From: Pseudomonas asturiensis
Lineage (GTDB): Bacteria > Pseudomonadota > Gammaproteobacteria > Pseudomonadales > Pseudomonadaceae
Length of the DNA stretch: 64,000 nucleotides
Assembly: GCF_900143095.1 (NCBI RefSeq)
Contig: NZ_FRDA01000003.1
Span: 310,001-374,000, forward strand
Direction: 5' to 3'
Position 1 is the stretch's first letter. The number at the start of each line of letters is the position of its first letter. The notes beneath the pieces were generated by a model that worked only from the letters and a program-made list of their open reading frames with translations, did not search any database and was not told the origin of the DNA. The translations under genes were made by a program, and so were the position numbers. Of this stretch, positions 1-8,830 are shown piece after piece.

Positions 1-1075
1 GGATTTCGCCCTGCAACTGCTCGGTCGTCTGCTGGATTACGTGCTGGCCAAGCGCGGCGAGCGCGTGGTCATCATTGGCGCCACTTCCGGCGATACCGGC
101 TCGGCTGCCATCGAAGGCTGCCGCCGCTGCGACAACGTCGATATCTTCATTCTGCACCCGAACAATCGTGTGTCCGATGTTCAGCGCCGTCAGATGACCA
201 CCATCTTCGGCGACAACATCCACAACATCGCCGTGGAAGGAAACTTCGACGACTGCCAGGAGATGGTCAAGGCCAGCTTCGCCGATCAGAGCTTCCTGAA
301 AGGTACGCGTCTGGTCGCGGTCAACTCGATCAACTGGGCGCGGATCATGGCCCAGATCGTCTACTACTTCCACGCCTCGCTGCAACTGGGCGGCCCGGCG
401 CGTTCCGTGTCGTTCTCCGTGCCGACCGGCAACTTCGGCGATATCTTCGCCGGCTACCTGGCGCGCAACATGGGGCTGCCGATCAATCAGTTGATCGTGG
501 CCACCAACCGCAATGACATCCTGCACCGCTTCATGAGTGGCAATCAGTACGTCAAGGAAACCCTGCACGCCACGCTGTCGCCGTCGATGGACATCATGGT
601 GTCGTCCAACTTCGAGCGTCTGCTGTTCGACATGCACGGTCGCAACGGTCTGGCCATTGCCGAGCTGATGAACAGCTTCAGGCAAGGTGGTGGTTTCAGC
701 GTTGAAGAAGAGCGCTGGACCGAAACGCGCAAGCTGTTCGACTCCCTGGCAGTCAGTGACGAGCAAACCTGCGAAACCATCGCCGACGTGTTTGCAAAAA
801 CCGGCGAGCTGCTGGATCCGCACACGGCGATCGGTGTCAGAGCCGCTCGTGAGTGCCGTCGCAGCCTGGACACGCCGATGGTGATTCTGGGCACGGCGCA
901 TCCGGTCAAATTCCCCGAGGCTGTGGAGAAGGCAGGCGTAGGAAAAGCGCTTGAGCTACCTGCACATATGTCTGATCTTTTCGAGCGTGAGGAACGCTGC
1001 ACGGTCCTGCCAAATGACCTGAAAGCCATACAGGCGTTCGTCAGCCAGCACGGTAACCGCGGCAAGCCGCTCTGA
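1..1075 (+). CDS. thrC: Threonine synthase, C-terminal part (5' end outside window)
   Basis: Pyridoxal-phosphate enzyme that converts O-phosphohomoserine to threonine, the last step of threonine synthesis in the cytoplasm. The reading frame is open from the first base, so the start lies upstream; the visible part is about 357 residues of a family usually near 470. The window opens with DFALQLLG, the residues that in this family directly follow the PLP-binding lysine, so that lysine codon ends at base 1 (inference). The phosphate-binding loop SGDTGSAA follows about 25 residues later, and VPTGNFGDIFAGY is another family signature. It stops at TGA and is followed by a strong hairpin terminator. 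In pseudomonads hom usually precedes thrC; that gene would be outside the window. Confidence 0.96.
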   Translation, partial: DFALQLLGRLLDYVLAKRGERVVIIGATSGDTGSAAIEGCRRCDNVDIFILHPNNRVSDVQRRQMTTIFGDNIHNIAVEGNFDDCQEMVKASFADQSFLKGTRLVAVNSINWARIMAQIVYYFHASLQLGGPARSVSFSVPTGNFGDIFAGYLARNMGLPINQLIVATNRNDILHRFMSGNQYVKETLHATLSPSMDIMVSSNFERLLFDMHGRNGLAIAELMNSFRQGGGFSVEEERWTETRKLFDSLAVSDEQTCETIADVFAKTGELLDPHTAIGVRAARECRRSLDTPMVILGTAHPVKFPEAVEKAGVGKALELPAHMSDLFEREERCTVLPNDLKAIQAFVSQHGNRGKPL

Positions 1076-1099
1076 CAGAATCGTTGTGTAACAACTTTA

Positions 1100-1130
1100 G
1101 GCCCGCCATCTGGCGGGCCTTCTCGTTTCT
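1100..1130 (+). terminator. Rho-independent terminator after thrC
   Basis: Perfect 8-bp stem ggcccgcc/ggcgggcc (1100-1107 with 1112-1119) with a 4-base loop, followed by a T-rich run. It lies 25 bases after the thrC stop. Confidence 0.85.
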
Positions 1131-1175
1131 ACGTGCCAAACTTCGGATGTTTTCAGTTCAGTCGGGTCGGGTGTT

Positions 1176-4100
1176 GTGAAGCAGGCAAGTATGCGAAGGA
1201 TCGTCAGGATGACAGGCAGGGTCGAGGAGGGCAGCGCATGGCGCCTGTTATTCCTGCTGCTGATGATTTTCTTCACCCAGTCGGTCAGTGCAGCGCAAAG
1301 TCTGCCCTTTACCCTGACCGCTCCGTTTCTGGTGTCCGAGGACCTGCCTCTGGATGAACAGGATCGACAATGGCTGGACCAGCACAAGGTCATTCGGGTC
1401 GGCATCGCCATTGCCGATTACGAGCCCATTGATATCACCAGTGACCGTAACCGCTATCAAGGCATCAGTGCCGATTACCTGAGTATGGTCGGTGATCAGT
1501 TGAACGTGTCGATGCAAGTCACCGGGTTTGCCCAGCGTGACGAGGCCATCGAAGCGTTGCGCAAGGGCACCATCGATGTACTGACCAGCGCAAATGGCTT
1601 CGAGCGCGGCGTCAAAGGCCTGGCCTTCTCCACAGAATACATGCCGGACCGTTCGGTCGTGGTGGGTCGTGGCAACGATTTGAGTCCGTCTCTTGGGCTT
1701 GAGGGCAAGAAAGTCGTTCTGCTGGACGGCTATGCCGACTCAGACGTCGTGCGTAGCGTTTATCCCGGCAGCAGGATTATCATCGCGCCCAACCTGTACA
1801 GCGCGCTGGAAGCCCTGAGCCAGGGCGAGGTGGATGTCTTCATCGGCAATGAAGTGATCGTGCGTTCCTACATCGCGTTGCGCCCCTATCTCGGGTTGCA
1901 GATCAAATTCGAAAGCGCGTTGCCTCCGGTAGGCTTTGCGTTTGCGGTACGCGAGCATGAGCAGCGTTTGCTCGCGCTTTTCGACCGTGCGCTGGCCGGC
2001 ATCGATCCTTCGGTCTGTCGCGAGGTGTTGAGTCGCTGGACCATGGGGCTGGGTGCTGATCTGGTGGGGCAGCGGGTCAGCGTCACCGGTGCCGAACGGC
2101 GCTGGATGCTCAAACATCCCGTCGTCACTGTATCGACCACTCAGCATCCACCCTATATCTACAAGGACAAACATGGCCATTGGGTAGGGCTCAACATCGA
2201 TGTGCTGGCGCGTATATCGCGCATGACGGGCTTGCAGTTCGTCCACCGCGAAGTGCCGTCCACCCGCGAGAGTATCGAGGCGCTTCGTAACGGCATGGCG
2301 GACATGAACACGACCCTTGCCGAGAACGCCGAGCGTCGAGGTTTTCTGGATTTCACCTACTCCTTCGGCGGCAACAACTGGGTGTTCGTGGTGCGCTCCG
2401 AGAGTTCTTCGGATGTCTCCCTGGCAGGTCTTGAAGGACGTGTGCTTGCGTTACCTGCCCGTCACGCACTCGAAGACCAGATCAGGCGCGAATACCCCGG
2501 CATCCAGTTAAAGCTCGTTCATACCTACGATCAGGCGCGGGCGCTGGTTGAAAGTGGCGTTGCCGATGCCTCGATCCAGAACGAGGCCGGCGCTTATCTG
2601 TTTCCCTCCGGCAAGCTCAAGGTGGCTCGCAGTGTGGACGGAAAATGGTCGCCTGACCGCTTTTCGGTGGTCAAGTCACAGCCCGAACTGCTCGGCATCC
2701 TGAACAAGGCGCTCGAAGAATTTCCCGTCGCCGAGTTGCGCTCCATTCGGGTGAAATGGCTGGGTTCGATGCTGCCCCAACCCTCTCTCTGGAGCCGCAT
2801 TCCCGATTGGGTGATCTGGGTAATGACCGTGGCCATGCTGGTCGGGCTGGTGTCGCTGGTGTGGAACAGTCGGCTCAAGGCGCAGATTCGCCAGCGTCTC
2901 AAGGTGGAGCGACAACTCAGCGACCAGTTGGCCTTCAAACGTGCGTTGCTCGACGGGATTCCCAACCCCATCTATGTACGCGACCTCAGGGGGCGTCTGA
3001 TCTCCTGCAATCGCAGTTACGAGGACAGCTTCGGTGTCAGCTTCGAGCAACTCAACGGCCGTCGCCTGACGGACGTTGACCTCATTCCGCGCCCTGTCGC
3101 CGAGCAGATGCATGCGGACTACCTGAAGTTACTGGAAGACCATCGTCCGGTCTTTGCCGATCGCACACTGGAAGTCCTGGGCAAGCGTCTGGACGCCTGG
3201 CAGTGGACGGTGCCGTTCTTCGGTGCTGATGGCCAGTTGCAGGGTTTGCTGGGTGGCTGGGTCGACATCACCGAGCGCAAGCGTCTGGAGCGCCAGCTCG
3301 AAGAGGCGTTGCGCCACGCCGATCAGGCCAATGAGGCCAAGAGCGCGTTTCTGGCCAGCATGAGTCATGAGATTCGCACACCAATGGGAGCAATCATCGG
3401 GCTGCTCGAGCTGGAGTGTGAGCAGGCGCTGCGTGAAGGGCATGCGCCCTCCGAAGGTCTGAAGGTGGCACACCGTTCAGCCACTGAACTTGTTGCACTG
3501 GTGGGCGACAGTCTCGATCTGGCCAGGATCGAGGCCGGGGAAATGCAATTGTCCCTCGCAGTGACGTCGCTGCGTGGGTTCTTCGAAGGCGTGGTTCAGC
3601 TGTTTTCCGCTCAGGCCAGGGCAAAGGGGCTGCAGCTTCGGCTGGATTTTTCGGCGCAGGCCGAAGGTGATTACTGGCTCGATTCCCTGAGGTTGCGTCA
3701 GGTTCTGCATAACATTGTGGGCAATGCCTTGAAGTTTACCGAGGAGGGGTCGGTCGTTGTGACGGTCCGGCTGCTTGACCGGTCCGATCACGCTTCGCAC
3801 ATTCAAATCGATGTCGAGGACAGTGGCGCAGGCATCGAGCCGGAGCGCCAGCAGCAGGTGTTCAAACCGTTTACCCAGGCCAGCGTCGACACCGCAGCGC
3901 GTTATGGCGGCAGTGGGTTGGGGCTGAGCATTTCGCGTCAGTTGGTGGAGCTGATGAAGGGCCAGATCAACCTGCAGAGCGAGCCTGGAAAAGGTACGCG
4001 GGTGATGATCGACCTGACGCTTGCCAGGGTTGAGCACGCTATCGCTCCCGATAGCGAACCGCATGGGTCGCTCACCCAGCACAAGAGTCTGGAATTGCTG

Positions 4101-4820
4101 GTGGTCGACGATCTTTCTGCCAATCGCATGGTGCTGACCCGGCAGCTGGAGTTTTTAGGGCATCAGGTAGTCCCTGTCCAGAGCGGAGAGGCGGCGTTGC
4201 AGGCGTGGCGGGAGGGCGTGTTCGACGCTGTGATCACCGACTGCAACATGCCCGGCATAAGCGGCTATGCGCTGACCGAAGCCATTCGACGGGTCGAAGC
4301 GCAGACGTTGCGCCGGCGTTGCCCGGTCATCGGTTGTACCGCGAACGCCATGAACGATGAGGTGCAGCGTTGCGAGCGTTCAGGTATGGACGGCCTGCTG
4401 ACCAAGCCCGTGTCACTGGAACATCTGGCGCAGTCGCTGACAAGGCTGGTCCGCGATCCCACGTTCGATATCCAGACGCTGCATCGTATGACCCAGGCCA
4501 ATGACCAGCAGATACAGCGGTTGTTGGCTGAACTCTGGAAAAACCTGCTGCATGAGCATTCGCTTCTGGAGTCGGCAGTCCATTCGCAGGACTGGCAGGG
4601 CCTGGGGGCGTCGCTGCATCGTCTCAAGGGCGCAGCGTGCCTGGTCGATGCGTTGCCGCTGGCAAAGGCCTGTGCGGCTCTGGACGAAAGCACCTTGCGC
4701 GAGGCCTCGGCAGAAGTGCGTGAGCGCTGGCCTGTTCTTGAGGCGGCCATCGACAGCTTGCGTCAGGACATAGAGCTTCATCTTGTCGAGTTGCCTGAAG
4801 TGTCGCCTCAGTCTGGTTGA
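1176..4820 (+). CDS. RocS1/BvgS-like hybrid sensor histidine kinase
   Basis: Unorthodox membrane kinase starting a multistep phosphorelay. Domain order: signal/anchor near residues 22-40; two periplasmic solute-binding (SBP_bac_3) domains, about 60-290 and 310-530; one transmembrane helix near 545-565; a PAS domain about 590-690; HisKA with SHEIRTP and phospho-His 731; HATPase with N box (HNIVGNALKF), G1 (EDSGAG) and G2 (GGSGLGLSIS); receiver with phospho-Asp 1022 (TDCNMPG); and HPt with His 1148 (LHRLKGAA). The layout matches BvgS and RocS1/SadS of P. aeruginosa. Next comes a REC-EAL gene and then a convergent NarL-type regulator, the same trio as the Roc1 system, so the HPt probably phosphorylates both. 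The annotated GTG is the outermost start; ATG at 1191 or 1209 is also possible, and no strong ribosome site decides. The ligand is unknown. Confidence 0.9.
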   Translation: MKQASMRRIVRMTGRVEEGSAWRLLFLLLMIFFTQSVSAAQSLPFTLTAPFLVSEDLPLDEQDRQWLDQHKVIRVGIAIADYEPIDITSDRNRYQGISADYLSMVGDQLNVSMQVTGFAQRDEAIEALRKGTIDVLTSANGFERGVKGLAFSTEYMPDRSVVVGRGNDLSPSLGLEGKKVVLLDGYADSDVVRSVYPGSRIIIAPNLYSALEALSQGEVDVFIGNEVIVRSYIALRPYLGLQIKFESALPPVGFAFAVREHEQRLLALFDRALAGIDPSVCREVLSRWTMGLGADLVGQRVSVTGAERRWMLKHPVVTVSTTQHPPYIYKDKHGHWVGLNIDVLARISRMTGLQFVHREVPSTRESIEALRNGMADMNTTLAENAERRGFLDFTYSFGGNNWVFVVRSESSSDVSLAGLEGRVLALPARHALEDQIRREYPGIQLKLVHTYDQARALVESGVADASIQNEAGAYLFPSGKLKVARSVDGKWSPDRFSVVKSQPELLGILNKALEEFPVAELRSIRVKWLGSMLPQPSLWSRIPDWVIWVMTVAMLVGLVSLVWNSRLKAQIRQRLKVERQLSDQLAFKRALLDGIPNPIYVRDLRGRLISCNRSYEDSFGVSFEQLNGRRLTDVDLIPRPVAEQMHADYLKLLEDHRPVFADRTLEVLGKRLDAWQWTVPFFGADGQLQGLLGGWVDITERKRLERQLEEALRHADQANEAKSAFLASMSHEIRTPMGAIIGLLELECEQALREGHAPSEGLKVAHRSATELVALVGDSLDLARIEAGEMQLSLAVTSLRGFFEGVVQLFSAQARAKGLQLRLDFSAQAEGDYWLDSLRLRQVLHNIVGNALKFTEEGSVVVTVRLLDRSDHASHIQIDVEDSGAGIEPERQQQVFKPFTQASVDTAARYGGSGLGLSISRQLVELMKGQINLQSEPGKGTRVMIDLTLARVEHAIAPDSEPHGSLTQHKSLELLVVDDLSANRMVLTRQLEFLGHQVVPVQSGEAALQAWREGVFDAVITDCNMPGISGYALTEAIRRVEAQTLRRRCPVIGCTANAMNDEVQRCERSGMDGLLTKPVSLEHLAQSLTRLVRDPTFDIQTLHRMTQANDQQIQRLLAELWKNLLHEHSLLESAVHSQDWQGLGASLHRLKGAACLVDALPLAKACAALDESTLREASAEVRERWPVLEAAIDSLRQDIELHLVELPEVSPQSG

Positions 4821-4938
4821 GTACCAGGGCACAACGTGTGAACGCCAAGCTGTGTTTTAAGACTTGTCCTATGGGACGCAGAACCGCGAGTGTCTAGAGT
4901 GAACGCTCTTCTGGCCTGACGGCTGCGACTCGATAGGC

Positions 4939-6204
4939 ATGATTGTGCGCTCACTCAAGGTTCTGATCCTCGAAGATCATCCCTTCCAACTGATGGCGTT
5001 GCATCAGATGCTCAACGCCCTGCAGGTTTTCGATGTGCGCACGGCCGAGAGCGTCGAGGATGCCCTGCAGTCGTTGCACTGTCGTGGTCCTGTGGATATC
5101 GCCATTTGTGATCTGCAGATGGAAGGGGCGGACGGTCTGGAGTTGATTCGCCATCTGGCGTCCGAACGGCGGGCAAATGCCTTGATCGTGCTCAGCAGCA
5201 CGACCAGCTGCGTGCTGGAGGGCGTAGCCCGATTGGCTGTCGATCAGGGGCTTGAAGTCTTGGGCTGTCTGCAGAAACCCGCCTCGGCTGCGGTCCTGCG
5301 CGAGCTGCTCGATACCTATGAACACAATGCCGCCGAACGCCATGAGCCCGTGTCGGAGCGTCCATTGCAGAAGCCGTTGAGTGTGCATCAGTTGTTCTGC
5401 GGCCCGTCGAATGCATCCTGTGCAGCGCAGTGGATCGCCCACTTTCAACCCAAGGTCAGCCTGGATGGTGACGTGCTTGGGGTTGAGGCGCTGGTTCGCT
5501 GGCAGCACCCGGTGCTTGGTCTGCTGGCGCCCGGACGCTTTATGGACATCATTGAAGCGCAAGGACTGATTGTCCCATTGACCTGGCGCGTACTGGATCA
5601 GGCGTTGGCGCTGTCTGCGCAATGTCTGCGCGAGCGGGGGCAGACGCTACCGGTGTCAGTGAACATTGCCCCGCAGGTCTTGCAGCAGGCCGATTTCATG
5701 GAGCAGGTCACACAAGCGCTGGCGCGTCATCAGGTGCCAGCCGATGCCCTGACCCTGGAGATTCTCGAGCAGGATGACGCAGGCCTGCAGGCCTGGCCGA
5801 TGGAGGTGCTGTTACGTCTTTGCATGCAGGGCTGCAAGCTGTCGATCGACGACTTCGGCATGGGGGCTTCGAACATCGATCGCCTGCTGCAGCTACCGTT
5901 CAGTGAGCTGAAAATCCCGACCGACTTCGTGCGGGGGATGGCCGAAGATGCTCGCAAGTCGGCGGTCGTGGCGGGCGCGATGCTCATGGCGCAACGGTTG
6001 TCGATGACGGTGGTGGTCGAAGGTGTCGAGACTCTGGATGACTACCATAGTCTGCTGGCGCTGGAGGCGTCGGCAATTCAGGGCTACTTCATTGCTCGGC
6101 CGATGGCGGCAGCAGACCTCGTTCGCTGGCTGGATGAGCGCAGCAGGACGCGTGCCGCTGTCCGTGGTGCTGTGGTTCAGGACAGTCCGTGCTCCTGCAA
6201 ATAG
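4939..6204 (+). CDS. REC-EAL response regulator, RocR-like cyclic-di-GMP phosphodiesterase
   Basis: Predicted to hydrolyse cyclic-di-GMP under control of an N-terminal receiver. The receiver (about 5-125) has the acidic pair in LEDHP, phospho-Asp 58 (ICDLQMEG) and the conserved Lys in CLQKPA. The EAL domain (about 160-405) carries E183-A-L, the Asn of VNIAPQ, the paired Glu of LEILEQD, the double Asp of IDDFGMG, the Lys of ELKIP and the Glu of VVEGVET, so the metal and catalytic residues look complete. It differs from the consensus where the family has LKID (here LKIP). It lies 118 bases after the hybrid kinase on the same strand and resembles RocR/SadR, which in P. aeruginosa competes with RocA1 for the same HPt. 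Its last 28 bases overlap the end of the convergent regulator gene. Confidence 0.9.
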   Translation: MIVRSLKVLILEDHPFQLMALHQMLNALQVFDVRTAESVEDALQSLHCRGPVDIAICDLQMEGADGLELIRHLASERRANALIVLSSTTSCVLEGVARLAVDQGLEVLGCLQKPASAAVLRELLDTYEHNAAERHEPVSERPLQKPLSVHQLFCGPSNASCAAQWIAHFQPKVSLDGDVLGVEALVRWQHPVLGLLAPGRFMDIIEAQGLIVPLTWRVLDQALALSAQCLRERGQTLPVSVNIAPQVLQQADFMEQVTQALARHQVPADALTLEILEQDDAGLQAWPMEVLLRLCMQGCKLSIDDFGMGASNIDRLLQLPFSELKIPTDFVRGMAEDARKSAVVAGAMLMAQRLSMTVVVEGVETLDDYHSLLALEASAIQGYFIARPMAAADLVRWLDERSRTRAAVRGAVVQDSPCSCK

Positions 6205-6839
6205 ATAAACAGGGCGGCCTCGTTCGCCAGGCCGAGTTTGCGCATGGCGCTGACCTTCTGGGCGCTCACCGTCTGCTTGCTGCGGTTGAGTTGAGTGGCG
6301 ATCTGGCCTACCGCATGGCCCGCTGATAGCAGGCGCAGCACTTCAAGTTCTCGGGGCGACAACTGCTCGAAGGCCAGCGGCGCGTCAGGGCCGTGATGCT
6401 GTGCGTCCTGCAGGACCCTGCGCACCGAGTCGGCCAGAAACACCTGACCACTGCGAACGCTTTCAATCGCCACCGGCAACTCGCCTGCCACGCTGGCTTT
6501 GCTCAACAGGCCTTTGACGTTAAGCGCCAGCATGGCCTGAAACAGACCGGCATTGCTTAGCGTGGTCACCACCACCACAGGCAGCGTGGGGAAATCCCGT
6601 TGAATGCGTTGCAGCAGACGCAGCCCGTCGCCCTGCTTTTCGGCAGGCATCATGAAGTCCGTCACCAGCACATCACAGGCGTGGTTCTTGAGCGCCATCA
6701 ACAGTTCGTCCGGATCACTTGCCTCGGCAATCACGGTTGCAGCGTCATCCTGCTCCAGAACGACTCGCAGTCCGATCAGGAAGATAGGGTGGTCATCAGC
6801 CACGATGATACGCAAGGGCGGGGCGTTGGAAGCGCTCAA
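6177..6839 (-). CDS. NarL/FixJ-family response regulator, RocA1/BvgA-like
   Basis: Two-domain transcription regulator of 220 residues. The receiver has the acidic pair VADDHP, phospho-Asp 61 (LVTDFMMP) and Lys in LLSKAS. The C-terminal LuxR-type helix-turn-helix starts at LSPRELEVLRLL and contains the recognition part NRSKQTVSAQKVSAM. The start is a TTG with GGAG eight bases upstream; no in-frame ATG fits. It converges on the REC-EAL gene with a 28-base 3' overlap, so the kinase, the EAL regulator and this protein form a compact signalling locus. By analogy with RocA1/SadR of P. aeruginosa it may control fimbrial or surface genes, but no target is visible here. Confidence 0.88.
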   Translation of the reverse strand: MSASNAPPLRIIVADDHPIFLIGLRVVLEQDDAATVIAEASDPDELLMALKNHACDVLVTDFMMPAEKQGDGLRLLQRIQRDFPTLPVVVVTTLSNAGLFQAMLALNVKGLLSKASVAGELPVAIESVRSGQVFLADSVRRVLQDAQHHGPDAPLAFEQLSPRELEVLRLLSAGHAVGQIATQLNRSKQTVSAQKVSAMRKLGLANEAALFIYLQEHGLS

Positions 6840-6969
6840 GGTCTGGCTCCATGGAGGGATGGCAGGCTCGGCACGAACAGTGGCTGCGCTCGCCGACGTT
6901 TCGTACAGGTCCTAATGGTATTGCATCTGACGCGGCTGTTTGTAAGGGCAGGCAGTGGATAAGCGATTT

Positions 6970-7006
6970 GTAGGATGTTGATCTGATAATTGATGAAAAA
7001 TCCTAC
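6970..7006. promoter_or_regulatory. Inverted repeat in the 380-bp divergent gap
   Basis: The gap between the NarL-type regulator and the DUF3509 gene (6840-7220) holds no convincing gene. It contains a 7-bp inverted repeat, gtaggat (6970-6976) and atcctac (7000-7006), around an AT-rich core with a TGATAAT hexamer. It may be an operator or promoter for either flanking gene; this is only a pattern. Confidence 0.3.
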
Positions 7007-7220
7007 GCAATGATGACGGCCTGGTGAACCCGACCGCATTGTCCATGCACAACCTGGCGCAAATCTGCCTCTGAAGTGCAGTTTTTTCCCTGTCACATTC
7101 GACAGGCATGCTCGAATGCCGAAAGAGTCGCTATGACCGGGCAGCAGGAAAGAACTTTGTGCCTGTGCCGATGGTCATTGATAAGCACCTTTGCATTCAA
7201 ACTGTTGAGTGGTGATCTAT

Positions 7221-7517
7221 ATGGAAAATATCAGCTTACTGCTAAGTGAAGCGCTTGCTCCCTATCAGGCCGTTATCGGCCCGGCGGGCGCTCACGGTGA
7301 GCGTCTGGTGACGCTGAAAGATAGGTCGGGTGCCTGCGTGGTCGAACGCACATTCACTGCTGATCAGCTCAGTGACAAACGCCAGTTGACGGACGTTGTC
7401 GATGGACTTCACCGCGATCTGATGGTTGCAGAGGGCAGAATCGAGCCCTGCATGATCGCCGCGATGCGCAATGCCGAAATCAGCCGCACATTCGTCGGCG
7501 CTCCGGCCTTCGGATGA
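7221..7517 (+). CDS. DUF3509 family protein
   Basis: Small soluble protein of 98 residues belonging, by its N-terminal pattern (LLSEALAPYQ) and the following beta-rich part with ERTF, to DUF3509, a family I know only from Pseudomonas and relatives; its function is unknown. The ATG at 7221 is preferred over an in-frame GTG at 7209 because family members begin just before the LLSEAL helix. No signal peptide, membrane segment or cysteine cluster is present. It stands alone, with a 380-base gap before it and a long hairpin plus terminator after it, so it is probably monocistronic. Confidence 0.75.
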   Translation: MENISLLLSEALAPYQAVIGPAGAHGERLVTLKDRSGACVVERTFTADQLSDKRQLTDVVDGLHRDLMVAEGRIEPCMIAAMRNAEISRTFVGAPAFG

Positions 7518-7563
7518 TTGCCGGCCGGAACCTTATGGTTGCCCGGCGCTCTTATACGGTATG

Positions 7564-7599
7564 TCAGGACTGATCATTGTGCTCCGGTGATCAGGGTCT
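7564..7599. repeat. Imperfect inverted repeat downstream of DUF3509 gene
   Basis: CTGATCA (7570-7576) and TGATCAG (7588-7594), extended outwards by TCAG/CTGA, form a long imperfect hairpin between the DUF3509 stop and the terminator. It has no T-tract of its own. It could protect the mRNA 3' end or bind a regulator; unproven. Confidence 0.35.
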
Positions 7600-7627
7600 G
7601 ACGTACTGGTCTTAAAGGCCACGTTTA

Positions 7628-7666
7628 CCCCGGTCAGCCGCTCTGCTGTCCGGGGTTTCTTTTTTG
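7628..7666 (+). terminator. Terminator after DUF3509 gene
   Basis: Stem ccccgg-t-cagc (7628-7638) pairs with gctg-t-ccgggg (7645-7655) with one T-T mismatch, followed by tttctttttt. It sits immediately before the end of the convergent gene and could work for both strands less efficiently. Confidence 0.8.
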
Positions 7667-7677
7667 TGGAGGCGGGT

Positions 7678-8556
7678 TTACGGGGACGGGCTGGCCTCGA
7701 ATATCGCCTTCACATCCTGCAGGTATTGCGCACGCTGTTCAGGCGCCAGCCACTGGGCGTAGAGCCCCATCAGGCTGCTCTCGCGCAGGGTGCGCATTTC
7801 CCGATTGATCGAGGCAATCGCCTGTCTCCCCTGTGCTGTGTTACTGCAACCGATGTAAGCCGGTTGGTAGGCGGGGTTGTCCTTGATCGGCACAAACACC
7901 AGTTCTTCTGGATCAATGCCTTGCTGCAGCGCCTGATAACGTACCTCGAACCAGAAACCAAGCATGCCTTGCAGGCGGCCCGCCCGCGCCATCTGCAGCA
8001 GGCTGCCGACGGCGTCGCTGCCGTAATGCAGGCTCAGGTCCTGCTCCTGGGTGGTCTGCAGCGTCTTGTCGATCACCCCGCCATAACTGCGCTCGGCCAC
8101 GATCCCCAGTTTGATCGTCTTGCTGGCCATCAGCTCGTCAAAGTCGATCTTTCCCTCGGAGATGAAGGGCTTGAACCGGTCCATTTCCTCTTTGCGCACA
8201 ATCAGCCCGCTACTGAACAGGACAAACGTGGGGATTGAAAACGCGATGATTCTGGCACGCTCCGGTGTCCACAGCATGGTCGGGTCACAGCTGAGTGAGG
8301 TGCCTTCGGTCAGTATCTGCATTGCCCTGGCCCTGTTGACCCGCATCAGGACGTGGTCGTATTCGGGCATCCTTGCAGTCAGTTGCGGCATGAGTTGATC
8401 GATGGCGCCCTGTCCCTGCATCGCTCCCGAAAAGATGGTCGAAGGCGGCAGGTCGCGCAGCAGCCAGGTCAGGGTCTCGCGTGCCTGACTCGGGGTCGAC
8501 ATGGCAGGCAACAGCAGCACGAGCAGCGTTGCGCAGTACGAGGCACGAAAAGTCAT
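7678..8556 (-). CDS. Periplasmic solute-binding-like protein (TIGR02285-type)
   Basis: A 292-residue exported protein. The N-terminus has a typical signal peptide (hydrophobic LLVLLLPAM, then a small-residue cleavage site near SQARE). The rest resembles type-3 solute-binding folds without classical amino-acid-binding signatures, matching the family I know as TIGR02285 (unknown function). Motifs visible are WLLRDLPP near the mature N-terminus and GIVAERSYG near the hinge. No permease or ATPase gene is nearby, so it is an orphan and may be a sensor or scavenging protein rather than part of a transporter. The ATG at 8556 fits the signal peptide. Its 3' end lies by the shared terminator at 7628-7666. 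Confidence 0.7.
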   Translation of the reverse strand: MTFRASYCATLLVLLLPAMSTPSQARETLTWLLRDLPPSTIFSGAMQGQGAIDQLMPQLTARMPEYDHVLMRVNRARAMQILTEGTSLSCDPTMLWTPERARIIAFSIPTFVLFSSGLIVRKEEMDRFKPFISEGKIDFDELMASKTIKLGIVAERSYGGVIDKTLQTTQEQDLSLHYGSDAVGSLLQMARAGRLQGMLGFWFEVRYQALQQGIDPEELVFVPIKDNPAYQPAYIGCSNTAQGRQAIASINREMRTLRESSLMGLYAQWLAPEQRAQYLQDVKAIFEASPSP

Positions 8557-8830
8557 TCGTTGGTGTCATCCTCGAAAGTTTTTCAGTCAGTCACGGTTGC
8601 CAGACTGCAAGGCTTTGAGTCGCCCCAGCGTGACGGGGTCACATCCAGCCGGTAGACACAGTAAGTAACAGGCTAACCCAATTTCCTTGTCAGGCAAGTG
8701 AACGCCCGCCAGGCTGGAGGTTACGCGGTGAATGCGCCGCCGTTCGAGGGTTCGACGCAGAGCCGATTCGTTCGCCGGGCCCGCATCGGGTAGACTTGGC
8801 CTCTTTCCTCCAGACTCTAGAAGCCCGTTC

